Of a stretch of DNA of 64,000 bases, positions 33,101 to 42,803 are shown in pieces. A program made the position numbers and the translations under genes. The stretch covers positions 308,949 through 372,948 of the forward strand of contig MU867082.1 of assembly GCA_033725935.1 (NCBI GenBank), in the 5' to 3' direction. The notes under the pieces are model-generated. The model was given only the letters and a program-made list of their open reading frames with translations, did no database searches and was not told the DNA's origin. This DNA comes from Cladorrhinum sp. PSN259 (taxonomy: Eukaryota > Ascomycota > Sordariomycetes > Sordariales > Podosporaceae). Each line of letters opens with the position of its first letter. Position 1 is the stretch's first letter.

Positions 33101-35862
33101 CAGTCATGGCCTCGCGGCGGCAAGGATGTGACCGGTCGCCGTCTTGAGAAGCACATCGAGAAGCTCAAGACGTCCATTCCCGACACAACATTCGAGAGCT
33201 ACGACAGGGATCTTGGTGTTTGGACCTTCTCCGTCGAGCATTTCACAACCTACGGTCTAGACGATTCGGATGATGACGACTATGACGAGGAGGAGACTGA
33301 AATTCAGACCACCGAGGTCGCGCAGCCAATCCCGAGCTCTTCGGCTCCTGAGAACTCCACTTCTCCCATTGATCCGGACGATACCTTCGAGTTTAAGCGC
33401 AGCCGTCGTGCTGTTCCCGGCGCCTTCGATCAGGCTGAGATGTCAGATGATGAGGACGCTGATATGCCTCACCACCACCAGGGTACGACCTCCTATGAAA
33501 CCCTGGATGCTGACGCCCCTTTACCGTCACGGGAGTGGCCTGAAGATGAAAGCATGGCTGACGGACCCGATGATTACCAGCTCGAAGCCTATGATTACTC
33601 GTCCGAGCAGGGCACAGTCGACGCCCATGGCGAATACCTACAGCCTCAGTACGATGACAACGAGGCCCAGGTCCCTGCCGGTATTTTGAGGGCACGCATG
33701 CGAGCTATCAAAAAGTCTACGGCCCCTACTAAGATTGAGGTGGCTGGTGGAGATGATTGGACTCAGATTTTGCAAGCGAGCGTGCGGGCGCCGAGAACTG
33801 TGGATCGGGCGGCCCTCAGGGCTATGAATGAGTCGGGTGAAGTTTGGGAAATGAAGGATAGCGGGAGCCCAGCTCCCAAGGAAACGGTGGTTGCTGATGG
33901 TGCCGGGTTCGCGACCAGTATTGACTTGATGAAGTCCTTGTTTGAGCAGGCGAAGGGTCCTAGCCAATCTACACAGGCAGCACCGACGAAGGGTTTTGTG
34001 AAGGTCGGTGTTCTCCCACTCGCCTCCTATTAGTTTGCATCTTACCCTTAATTGTTTTCCATTCACCGTTTTGGCCATCATCACCCACGACTTAGCATGT
34101 TATGTGTCTCTGTACTTTTATGTATAATGAATAATAAATTTCTGACTTGTTTCATTTTCTTTAGTGGCCTTATCAGAAGCGTTCCAAGGTTGATGAAGAG
34201 GAAGTCGATTCGGTTCCTCGCGCCAATTGGGGCCCCGACGAGCGACTTGTTACGACTACCCACCACGGCGAGAACACTAACCTCCAGGCCGTTGATGTCG
34301 AAGCCACTATTACTCCCAAGGACCTTGCTCAACTTCAGCAATATATCGAAACGGTTTCGGGATACCAGGGGAACTCTGGACCTGAGTTTAAGGAGCTGGC
34401 TCAGGGTGATACGCTCTGGGAGGTTGCTTCTCTCCTCTTCGACGAAAATGGATATGGCATGCCTGCTTTCTGGAAGCAGTTGGTTTCTGAGTCTACGAAG
34501 CGTGCTCTCAATCAGGCATCGAGCTACGAGGAGAGGGCTATTATCCAGCTCGCTGGCCATAATGTTCCCGAGGCATGTGCGGAACTGCTCGCTGGCAAGA
34601 ACTCGAGGTTGGCTATTCTGGTTGCGACTATTGGTTCTCAGAGTACCAAGCAGGACGTCAAGGCTCAGCTGAAGGATTGGAGGGATTCGAATGTGCTGGC
34701 TGAGATTTCAGAGCCTGTGAGGGCTGTTTATGAGATCCTTGCCGGGAATGCCTGTGTTTGTGCGGGAGTTAAGGAGGCACCTATTGAGAATAGGGTGGCC
34801 AGTTTCACGATTGCTGAGAGGTTCGGGTTGGATTGGATGCAGTCTTTTGGACTGAGGCTTTTTTATTCTGCCATCAACGATAAGGAAGAGGATGGCGTTG
34901 GAGCGGCCAAGCATGTCAAGGAGGCTGTGAGGAGCTTTCAGGCAGATATTGAGCAGGATCGGGAGCTGGAACCTGATACTGCTCTTTGGTCGCTGCTCAA
35001 GACATTTGCGAATCAGGAGTTCGATTGGGGCGATGAGAGGCTGGGTTGGTTAATGACGAGGGCGGTTCACACGACTGGCAAGGTTGAGTTTGGAGAGCAC
35101 GATGCAGAGAAGCTGGACAAGGCTTCGACTGAGTTTGCGGCTGCTTTGACGACGCAAGGACAATGGGTACCTGCTGCGTTCGTCCTCTTGCAACTCTCTG
35201 ATGCCTCGGCGAGGGAATCTGCTGTTCGTGAGCACCTTGGTCGTCACGCGCACATTGTCGGTAATCCCAAGAATGCCGGTAGTTCATTTGTTGCGCTCAA
35301 GAAGTTTGGTGTCCCTGAGGGATGGATTTGGGAGGCAAAGGCGCTTGATTTCCGGGCTAGAGGGGAGACTCATCAAGAGTTCTTGGCTCTTGTTTGGGCA
35401 GAGAATTATGTTGAGGCCAACCGAGTGTTTATCAACCGCGTCGGGCCCGATCTAGTCATTGAGAGCGATTTCAAGAAGCTCTTCAGTTACGCTCAGCTGC
35501 TCTTTAAAGTCAAGAAGCAGCTTGCCGATTGGGACAGGGCCGGGATCGTGTATCTGACTTACCCCATGACCAGGCTCAGGAACAAGCATCAGCCACTCGA
35601 TAGACTCGACGTCCAGCTCTTTGATGGGTTGCTGGCGCTCAGGGGTCAAACGAATGGGGACGTGAGGCAGGAGGCTGCTATTGCTGTCATGGCGGAGGAG
35701 TTGATTTTGTGCCGGCCTATTACCAAGGCTGTTGGGGTTGATGCCCTGGTTGAAGGTGGAAAGGGAGTTGGTGTTGGAGGGGATGGGAGGTTATACGAAT
35801 TGCTGCCTAGTGATGTTAGGGGCAAGTATATGAGGAGACAAGCGCTCGAGGGGATCTGTTAA
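30108..35862 (+). CDS. NUP145: NUP98-NUP96 precursor nucleoporin (NUP145-type)
   Basis: Nuclear-pore precursor, 1838 aa, expected to be cut into an FG nucleoporin (NUP98/NUP145N) and a scaffold nucleoporin of the Y-complex (NUP96/NUP145C). Exons: 30108-30219, 30297-34003 and 34165-35862. The N-terminal part (about 1-625) is dense in FG, GLFG and GMFG repeats and holds a GLEBS (Gle2-binding) segment near 189-240 (NNMSCSYQNLLFMDAYKKW). The autoproteolytic domain spans about 880-1027 (GEYWMDPTPE...VGRANVGSVSFKV) and ends with H1019-F1020-T1021-TYGL. The C-terminal 818 aa form the helical NUP96 scaffold (FWKQLVSESTKRAL; YEERAIIQLAGHNV). The cleavage residue is Thr, not the usual Ser. The second intron has a weak GTCGGT donor; its retention would add about 10 codons and a stop. 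Confidence 0.95.
34004..34164 (+). other. NUP145: NUP145 intron 2 with in-frame stop
   Basis: 161 nt from GTCGGT to TTTAG. Retained in mRNA, it is read in frame to TAG at 34031-34033, giving a protein that ends just beyond the NUP98 half. Confidence 0.7.
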
Positions 35863-36881
35863 GGGTAGACAGAAACGGGACGAATTAGTTGGAGGAAATC
35901 ATTCAGGGGTAGTGTAGGAGGATCATAAGACAATTGCTTTGTTTTTATTATCAAACTTGGATCTTTTTCTTTTCTTTTCGTGAAAGGAGAGCAGGGAACC
36001 CTTTTTTTTAACAGGTGTTTTTATTATTGTAAATGGTTGAACTCTGAAGTAGGTCTTCATGGAGGAGGAGGAGAAGAAGAAGAAGAAGAAGAGGGAAACG
36101 AAAGAATGGAACTATGAGGAGGGCGAGCGAGAGATAGGAAAAAAAAAAAAGAGTGAAGGATGAGTGAGTTGGGGTTTGGTACGTAGCCTCCTCGATTGTT
36201 ATGTTTTGATGATGATGGTAAGAGTTGGAGGTAGGCAAACTTGTTTGAGTACTTTAGGTAGTTTCTTTGCTTTTTTTGGTAGTAGTCATAAAAATGATTT
36301 GACAATACAAAAAAAACAGCATATAATAAGAATTGGTCCATCCCATGATGAGCATGTATGTGTGCGTAGATTGTATTATGTTGTGTGTGGTATGGTACAA
36401 CATATGTGTGTGTGTGTGTGTGTGTGTGTATGAATGAGAGCACATGTCCATGAAATTTAACCCTACGCCCATCCCCGTAACTTGCTATGTATGTATGTAC
36501 AGTACCTGATTTACTCAAGATCAATGACTGAACGGCTTCTCTAATACGCTTATCCATTTTCTTTCTTTCTCTATTCCAGTCGTGCTACATAAAATTTCTC
36601 TACTAATAATTAGATTCCCGGAACCATTTGAGTGATGGTCTCACATATTAACAGCAAAGCTCAGGGATCAATCTTAGAAAATGAAAATAAAAGTAAAAAT
36701 AGAACAGAAACCAATGAATGCTAATTCTATCTTTCAGTCTCAATATTCAAGTCATCATTCATTTACCCCCCCCCCCCCGCCCCCAAACACAAATAAGAAA
36801 ATCTCAAACGCCATCAATGTTGTTAGCTGTTTCTCTACCTTTCTGAGAAGAAAAAAAAAGAACCCCTTCAAATCAAAACAT
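35863..36881. other. intergenic between convergent NUP145 and TCO89 genes
   Basis: About 1 kb of shared 3' flank, with a GAA-rich tract (about 36063-36093), a (TG)12 microsatellite and a C14 tract near 36766-36779. No gene supported. Confidence 0.55.
36405..36428. repeat. (TG)12 microsatellite
   Basis: Twelve TG units in the shared 3' flank of NUP145 and TCO89. Confidence 0.9.
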
Positions 36882-37103
36882 CTAACCACCAAGTAAATCA
36901 GCAGAAGGCCCATTCGCTTCTTCTTCTTCTTCTTCTACTTCTTCTTCTTCCTCCTCTTCACCCTCCTTTCCCTCCCTCACCTCCCCCTTTTTCATACCCT
37001 TCTTCCCTTTCATAACCTTCCGTTTCGGATCCTTCTTCCCATTCGTCGTCGTCCCCCCGAGACCAACACCAGCCCCTCGCTTACCCAGCAGGCCAGATGA
37101 TCT
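36882..37103 (-). other. 73-codon open extension in frame after the TCO89 stop
   Basis: Directly after the TAG at 37106-37104 the same frame stays open for 73 codons to a second TAG. The translation runs RSSGLLGKRGAGVGLGG, then a Lys-rich part (KKDPKRKVMKGKKGMKKG), an acidic Glu run and ANGPSADLLGG. It could be 3' UTR, a readthrough tail, or coding sequence joined by a splice. A 69-nt GTGACG...GATTAG intron would also bridge it in frame, but would delete the conserved C-terminus. Confidence 0.3.
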
Positions 37104-39107
37104 CTAATCATGACTAGCAGCAAGATCCACAGGCCTCTGATCCCACATCTTCATCAACAACGCAGTCGTCACATCTTCCACCCCACCACCACCACCACTC
37201 TCCCCCCCTCTCTGCTCATCATCCGAATCCATCCCACCGGTAATAAACCTTCCTCCCCCTCCCCCTACCCCTCCCCTGTGATCATGTAACCCCGGAACCT
37301 CCTCCGTCAAACTGCTCGCCACGCTCTCAGTCCTCAGATTACTCCTAGGAGTAACCGGCCTATGGTGGTGATGAGTATACTCAAGATGCCCGCCATGGTA
37401 TTGGGACGAATCAAGATTGAATACAGACGACCTAGTCCTAGTAGGCGTCTGTATCGCTGCTGGGGTCTTTTGTCCACCAACAGCGCTGTGCATACCGGGT
37501 AATTGTCTCACCCGCGCAATACTCCTGGCGATGGGGTTCTGGTAGATCCTCACGGCATCGTAAATCATAGACGTCCGTTTGACTATCCTCGAGATAACTG
37601 CTGGTTGTTCCTGGGGAGCCTTCTCAGGGTTGAACACTCCCAAAACAGCAGGCGCTTTCTTGCCGAGGGGGTTCTCGGTCTGTTCCACCCCAGAGCTTTC
37701 TCTTGCAAGATCCAGTTTCTGTTGCGTCCTGTTTGGGTCCTCCGGGAAAACCGCGGTAAAGTCACTGGTAGGCGGCGCTCCATTGCTTTTGGAGCTAGTC
37801 GGTCGTGCTGCTGGATCCTGATGCGACAAACTGCCCATTGACCGTGGTCGACGAGGAATAGCAGCTTCGACCTTGCCATTGACTGCTGCCCGTGACAACC
37901 CACTTTTGTTCGTATTAAGAGCGCGCACAAACGACTCGCCAGGCGCATCTGAAGCATGGCCTTGACTATTCTCCCCAAGAAACCGAGACGTAAGTTCTGG
38001 TCTGCCGCTGCTGCTTCCGAGAAATCGTGAGGCGAGCTCTGCCTTCCCATTGCTACTGCCCTGACTGTTCCCCAAAAATCGCGAGGTGAGTTCCGGCCCA
38101 CCGCTGCTTCCCGGCCTCATCTGTGGTGGTTGTACCAAACTGGACTCACCCAGCGATTCCTGGCGAGGCGATACCGGCCTAACCAATGCTGTTTCTGTCG
38201 ACATCTTGGGTGGCGCACCATGCGAAGGAGTTCTCGACAGAATACGCGACGTTAAATACTGGTTGTGGCTTGTGTTACGAATCAGACTATTCGACAACTC
38301 GTTGTTCGATGGTGGCGACTGGTCCTTGTCCGGATCGTCTGGGTGCGACGTGGTATTATTCAATTTCGTAGGAGACGCAACCAACGTGGGTAACGCTGCA
38401 TGGAGATTCTGCTGATGGTTCCTCGTTGGCGTATCCGCACCGTGTCCCGTACCGCTGATCGTGGAACCGCGCCTAGATAGTAATGGTGATGCAGACGCGC
38501 TGGCATCAACCCATTCACCCTCGTCCCCTTCTTCGTTCTCCTCGTCCTCGTCGCCAATGTTAAAATGCACCTTGGAGCTGCCGGCAGAGGACTTAAGCTT
38601 GCCAACAGCCTTGTTGGATGCAGATCGATGTAAATTACTCGAAGACTTGTTCTTCTTCCCAGAAAGCACGTCGCCCTGCGATCGATTGCGCTTCAGGCTA
38701 ACTTGCGACGCATTCTTGTTCAAATCCGTCGACGATTGGTCTTGCGCGATGAGCTTCAACTCCGAAGTTGCGCGCCGGTGGTGGTGACGGTTTGCAGCAG
38801 CTGCAGCAGCAGCAGCAGCAGCCGCCTGCTGACCAAAACCGTTTTCTCTCTCGGGGGAAAGAGAGCCGTGCGTCTTTCGATTCAATTTCGTCGTCGACGC
38901 CAAACCGCCGTGGTGTTTGTGCAAGGCTTTCGATGAAGGGACCCGAGCGTGCAATCGCGAACCGCCTCCGACAATGTGCTTCTGGCTCTTTATACGATGA
39001 TGTGTTATCGAATCGGTGCTGTCATAACGGTTCGCCTGGGGTCTTTTTGATTGGCCAGTGGTGGTGCCCGACGCCTCGCCGTCTCCTGCTGTCTCTCCTC
39101 TTGCCAT
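37104..39107 (-). CDS. TCO89: TORC1 subunit TCO89-like protein
   Basis: Probable homologue of TCO89, a non-catalytic subunit of TOR complex 1 at the vacuolar membrane, 667 aa, single exon. It is mostly disordered and basic/Ser-rich. Recognisable blocks are VHFNIGDEDEENEEGDEGEW followed by VDASASASPLLSRRGS, the repeated ELTSRFLG/ELASRFLG motif (three copies near the middle), ISRIVKRTSMIYDAVRIYQN and a C-terminal LLMKMWDQRPVDLAASHD. These match the fungal TCO89 domain family as I know it. The ATG at 39107 (MARGETAGDG, A at -3) is preferred; the frame continues upstream only to a GTG at 39197. An Ala run encoded by GCN repeats lies near residue 95. See the open extension behind the stop. Confidence 0.85.
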   Translation of the reverse strand: MARGETAGDGEASGTTTGQSKRPQANRYDSTDSITHHRIKSQKHIVGGGSRLHARVPSSKALHKHHGGLASTTKLNRKTHGSLSPERENGFGQQAAAAAAAAAAANRHHHRRATSELKLIAQDQSSTDLNKNASQVSLKRNRSQGDVLSGKKNKSSSNLHRSASNKAVGKLKSSAGSSKVHFNIGDEDEENEEGDEGEWVDASASASPLLSRRGSTISGTGHGADTPTRNHQQNLHAALPTLVASPTKLNNTTSHPDDPDKDQSPPSNNELSNSLIRNTSHNQYLTSRILSRTPSHGAPPKMSTETALVRPVSPRQESLGESSLVQPPQMRPGSSGGPELTSRFLGNSQGSSNGKAELASRFLGSSSGRPELTSRFLGENSQGHASDAPGESFVRALNTNKSGLSRAAVNGKVEAAIPRRPRSMGSLSHQDPAARPTSSKSNGAPPTSDFTAVFPEDPNRTQQKLDLARESSGVEQTENPLGKKAPAVLGVFNPEKAPQEQPAVISRIVKRTSMIYDAVRIYQNPIARSIARVRQLPGMHSAVGGQKTPAAIQTPTRTRSSVFNLDSSQYHGGHLEYTHHHHRPVTPRSNLRTESVASSLTEEVPGLHDHRGGVGGGGGRFITGGMDSDDEQRGGESGGGGGVEDVTTALLMKMWDQRPVDLAASHD

Positions 39108-40213
39108 TGTCTTGCTTTTTTTGCTTTTCAGCTGGTTCCCGTTTTGGAAGCTCCCTCTCTGCTGTGCCTTACTTCTCCCCAAAATTTCCGAGGTCACGCG
39201 GGGGAGGTACTCTGTACACCTAAATGCTCTCTGCCTTGCCAGTATCTCAATTCGTCATAAGGGAACGCAGCGCGGGAGTATTAGATTTTTGTCTTGGATG
39301 GGCGTGTTCGTAGGGAGCTGCTGTGCGGCAGCGTTGTGACCAGCCAATCGAGAATCGAGAATCGTCGAGTACAGCGGTTGCTTGATTCGGATATAGAAGG
39401 ATGTGTGGCTCTCTCTTTTAATGGATAAGCAGGCGCATGTATTTGGGCAAACGAAAAAAAGTTTGATGATAGTTGAAAGTCAGGTAACAATTAAATTTGT
39501 GGATAAAACTTCTGTAATGGCAAAGTTCCCCAGATAGATACGTAAAACCTTTTGGCAAAGCGCGAGCGGCTGTTCTCATGGGTTGGGTTGGGTTGCTTGC
39601 TGTGTTGTATTCAATTGGCGAACTTGTGAACCGCTTGCAGGCGGTGACGGAACCACCCACCACCCCAGAATTCCCTTTCAAGCGATTGGTCGTTGTCTTC
39701 TCTCATTGTCTTCTCCACACGACCTTACACGGGGAATGCTCCTCCTTACCCGGCCCACCTGGCACACTGTGGCATCTAATAAAAACTCTGGGGAGGTCCG
39801 AAGGTGCGGCTTCTTACCATCGGCCCTTTTAGGTTTTTGCATGTGCTTTTCCAAGTTTCCGGTCAACTGATTCAGGGAATGTCAGTCTTGGGGGAGATAG
39901 ATCGTTGGATTCAAAAACCTAAAGTCACCGGTCCCTGAAACTAACGTGAGAATAAGACATACTATTCAATGACAAATTGATTGATTGATTGATTGATTGA
40001 TAGATTTTGATTCCCAGGCATAACCAATTGCTGAATTTGCTGCTTCTCTTCTACTACCTATTCGAATATCCGTCCATGGCATCATGTCATTAATAGTTAT
40101 ACAGAAGCGGGTTGAAAAAAAAAAAAAAAGATCCAAGTTAAACCAGAAAAGAACCCCATCCCCCCAGAGATGATATCATTTATACAAAAATCCCCCCAGA
40201 GAATTTTCCAAAT
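39108..40213. other. intergenic: TCO89 promoter and thiolase 3' flank
   Basis: Both neighbours are on the minus strand. It contains a (TTGA)6 microsatellite at 39977-40000 and an A15 tract near 40117. No gene supported. Confidence 0.55.
39977..40000. repeat. (TTGA)6 microsatellite
   Basis: Six perfect TTGA units in the thiolase 3' flank. Confidence 0.9.
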
Positions 40214-41614
40214 TTACTCAGCAACCCAGATAGAAGCCATACCCATACCGGTGCCAACGCACATGGAAGTAAGACCAATCTTTTTGTTCGTCCTCTTGAG
40301 CTCGTAGAGCAGAGTGGAAACCTGTCTAGCACCGGTGCAGCCGAGGGGGTGACCGAAAGCGATAGCGCCACCCTTGGGGTTGATCTTCTCCTGGGGCAGA
40401 CCAAGCTCGTTGGCGCACCACAAGCACTGGGAAGCGAAAGCCTCGTTGATCTCAAAGATGTCGACGTCGTCCTTGGTCAGGCCGGTGAGCTCAAACACTT
40501 TAGGGATGGCCTTCCAGGGGCCAACACCCATGAGAAGAGGAGGAACACCGACGATGGAAGCGGCGACGTACTTGCCGAGAATCTGCTGGCCGAGCTTCTC
40601 GGCAGTCGACCGCTTCATCAGGAGAACGGCAGCGGCACCGTCGGAAACCTGGGAGGCGTTACCGGCGTGGATGCTGCCGTCCTTGGCGAAAGCTGCACGG
40701 ATCTTGCCGAGGGACTCGACGGTGACACCGGGGCGGATACCGTCATCCTTGTCGACGACGATCTCCTTGGTCTCACCGGACTTGGGGTCCTCGTACTTGA
40801 CCTTGAGGGGGTGGATCTCCTCCTTGAAGAGGCCGGCCGCCTGTGCCTTGGCAGCCTTGGCAAAGGAAGCAGCGGCGAAGCTGTCTTGGACGTTACGGGT
40901 GATGTTTCTGTCCTTGGCCATTTGCTCGGAGAGGACACCCATGGAAACCTTGCAGTTGGCGGCCTCGGGGTGGCTCTCGAGGAGCTCAGAGAACTCGGTG
41001 ACGGCACCGGGGCCGTACTGAGTGGACATGCTCTCAACACCAGCACCGATACCAATCTCGATCATGCCGGACTTGATGCGGTTTGCAATGTCAACGCAGG
41101 CCTGGAGACCGGAAGAGCACTGGCGGTTGAGGGTATGGACGGCGACGGAGGTGGGGAAACCGGCAACTAGGGAAGCAGCGCGCATCTCAGTGGCACCACC
41201 GCCGGGGGCGAGGACGGTACCGACGACGATATCCTCGACAAGTGCGGGGTCGATCTTAGAGCGCTCGAGGAGTCCGGAGAGGGCGCCGGCCATGAGATCA
41301 GCGGCGGCGGTGTCCTTGAAGCTACCCTTTCCACCTCTGCAGATGGCCGTTCTGAGGGCGGCAGTGACGACGATCTGGTAAACCCATCAGTCAATATCTT
41401 TGCGATAGCTATTATTGTTGTTGAAGGTGGGCGGTAAACGTACATCATCAGGGTTCTTCTCGAGGATCTTGGCCTTGCCGCCAGCGGCGCCACCAGAGAT
41501 CTGGTTACCGATCTGAGAAAGTCTATCGAGAGCTGTATGTGTGGGAAGGTGAGAATGTCAGCATTTTCCCTGTAGTAACACTCTTTTGATTTGTTTATTT
41601 TACGTACCACCCAT
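40214..41614 (-). CDS. POT1: peroxisomal 3-ketoacyl-CoA thiolase
   Basis: Acetyl-CoA C-acyltransferase, last step of fatty-acid beta-oxidation, 418 aa. Exons: 41614-41608 (7 nt), 41532-41444 and 41374-40214. Joined exons give MGALDRLSQIGNQI, then IVVTAALRTAICRGGKG. Catalytic features are the nucleophile C118 in NRQCSSGLQA, NEAFASQ, GHPLGCTGARQ and the C-terminal cysteine in CVGTGMGMA. The N-terminal RLSQIGNQI fits the PTS2 pattern R-L-x5-Q but ends in Ile instead of Leu/Ala, so peroxisomal import is likely but not certain. C-terminal WVAE is not a PTS1. The promoter has two CCTCGG cores, consistent with fatty-acid induction. Confidence 0.95.
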
Positions 41615-41841
41615 CTTGACTGTTTGGAAATGTGTGTTTTGAGGGAGGCAAAACGGAAAAGTTGATTGACAGGAACGGAAACACTGAGGAAAGAAAAAGA
41701 TGGGAGGAGGTAGGTTTGTTTTCTAAACCCGAGGACCACACAAAGACTTCTACAGGAATAAAAATCGGGGAAAAGAGAACGGAGAGGAAGGGAGGGGGCG
41801 ATATATCAACTTCCTTCTTCTTCTCCAATGCTAAAAAGTTA

Positions 41842-41847
41842 CCTCGG
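41842..41847 (+). promoter_or_regulatory. CCTCGG core (FarA/FarB-type) in thiolase promoter
   Basis: CCTCGG about 230 bp upstream of the thiolase ATG. In Aspergillus this core is bound by the fatty-acid regulators FarA and FarB in promoters of beta-oxidation and glyoxylate genes. Confidence 0.4.
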
Positions 41848-42028
41848 CGGATTCCCTTTTTTCGCGGACAAACTTACTGCTTTTCTGGGACCATTACCCG
41901 ATTGAGTCCCCTTGTTGTTGAAACGCACGCCTCTCTCCACGGCATTCCACAGGCCAGACAGCACCGGCTTTGGGTTTGGTTGGCGGGCTGCGGCGGGCGA
42001 GAGAAGGTCCAGGTGATGTCAGAAATGG

Positions 42029-42034
42029 CCGAGG
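42029..42034 (-). promoter_or_regulatory. second CCTCGG core (reverse) in thiolase promoter
   Basis: CCGAGG on the + strand, the reverse complement of CCTCGG, about 415 bp upstream of the thiolase ATG. It pairs with the site at 41842. Confidence 0.35.
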
Positions 42035-42803
42035 CATTACCAAAAGTGGTTTAGTGCGCGCTGGGGTGCATTTTCTAGGTTACCCCCCAAAAGGTGGAAA
42101 GGGTGTGAATCCAAGGCAGGCTCTGTCACATGCTTCGTTGGGGAATCATCCTCATCCGCATTTCGCATCTTTCATTCCTTCCCCGGTTTCCGGTTGGTTA
42201 AATAAGGTGCAGTCTGCAGCACATGGCATCAATTGCATTTTTCGACATGATTTGGAAGGCTTGCCAATTGGGAACCTGGAAAGTTAGCCCACGATGCAGC
42301 AGTGAAACTGGGTAAAAACTTGAGGAGCCAAAGGTTCAGTAATCATTTCACATGCTTCTCATCAGCACCGGTCTTCTGCAGGGCAATCCTGCAAGCATGT
42401 TTTCTGGCAGCGGTCTTGAAAGCCGCTGTAAAGCCATTGCTGCAAGGTTTCAGCGCCACGCGGAAACTGCGAAGGTCTATGCCATGCGCTTGCGTACCTA
42501 AGTTTGTTTGACCGTTGATGGCGACGCAGTACCTGCGCTAGGGATCATTACGGGGACCTGCATCGGGGGACGGCTGGAACAGAAGAGCAGCAACACCATG
42601 GTTTGCGCATCACGAGTAGAGTCAAGAAGTTATCTTTGAGCATCAAGAATTCATATCGTTCATTTGACCAAATAATTACGAAGGTATCCAAGAAAATGAA
42701 AGAAAAAACAAGACCCCCAATCCAGTGTGCAAAATGCAACGAATCTAAATCCACCTCATTCCATCCATGCATCCATCCTCATCATGCTTCTTCCTCGTTT
42801 CAC

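Larger units (their letters stand above)
41615..42803. other. intergenic: thiolase promoter and FBPase 3' flank
   Basis: 1.2 kb with the thiolase promoter elements listed separately. No open frame with protein features. Confidence 0.5.

Noticed and set aside
37104..37175. A 69-nt intron (GTGACG...GATTAG) at the TCO89 3' end that would remove the stop
   Set aside because: The donor is weak and the intron would delete the C-terminal block that appears conserved in the family.
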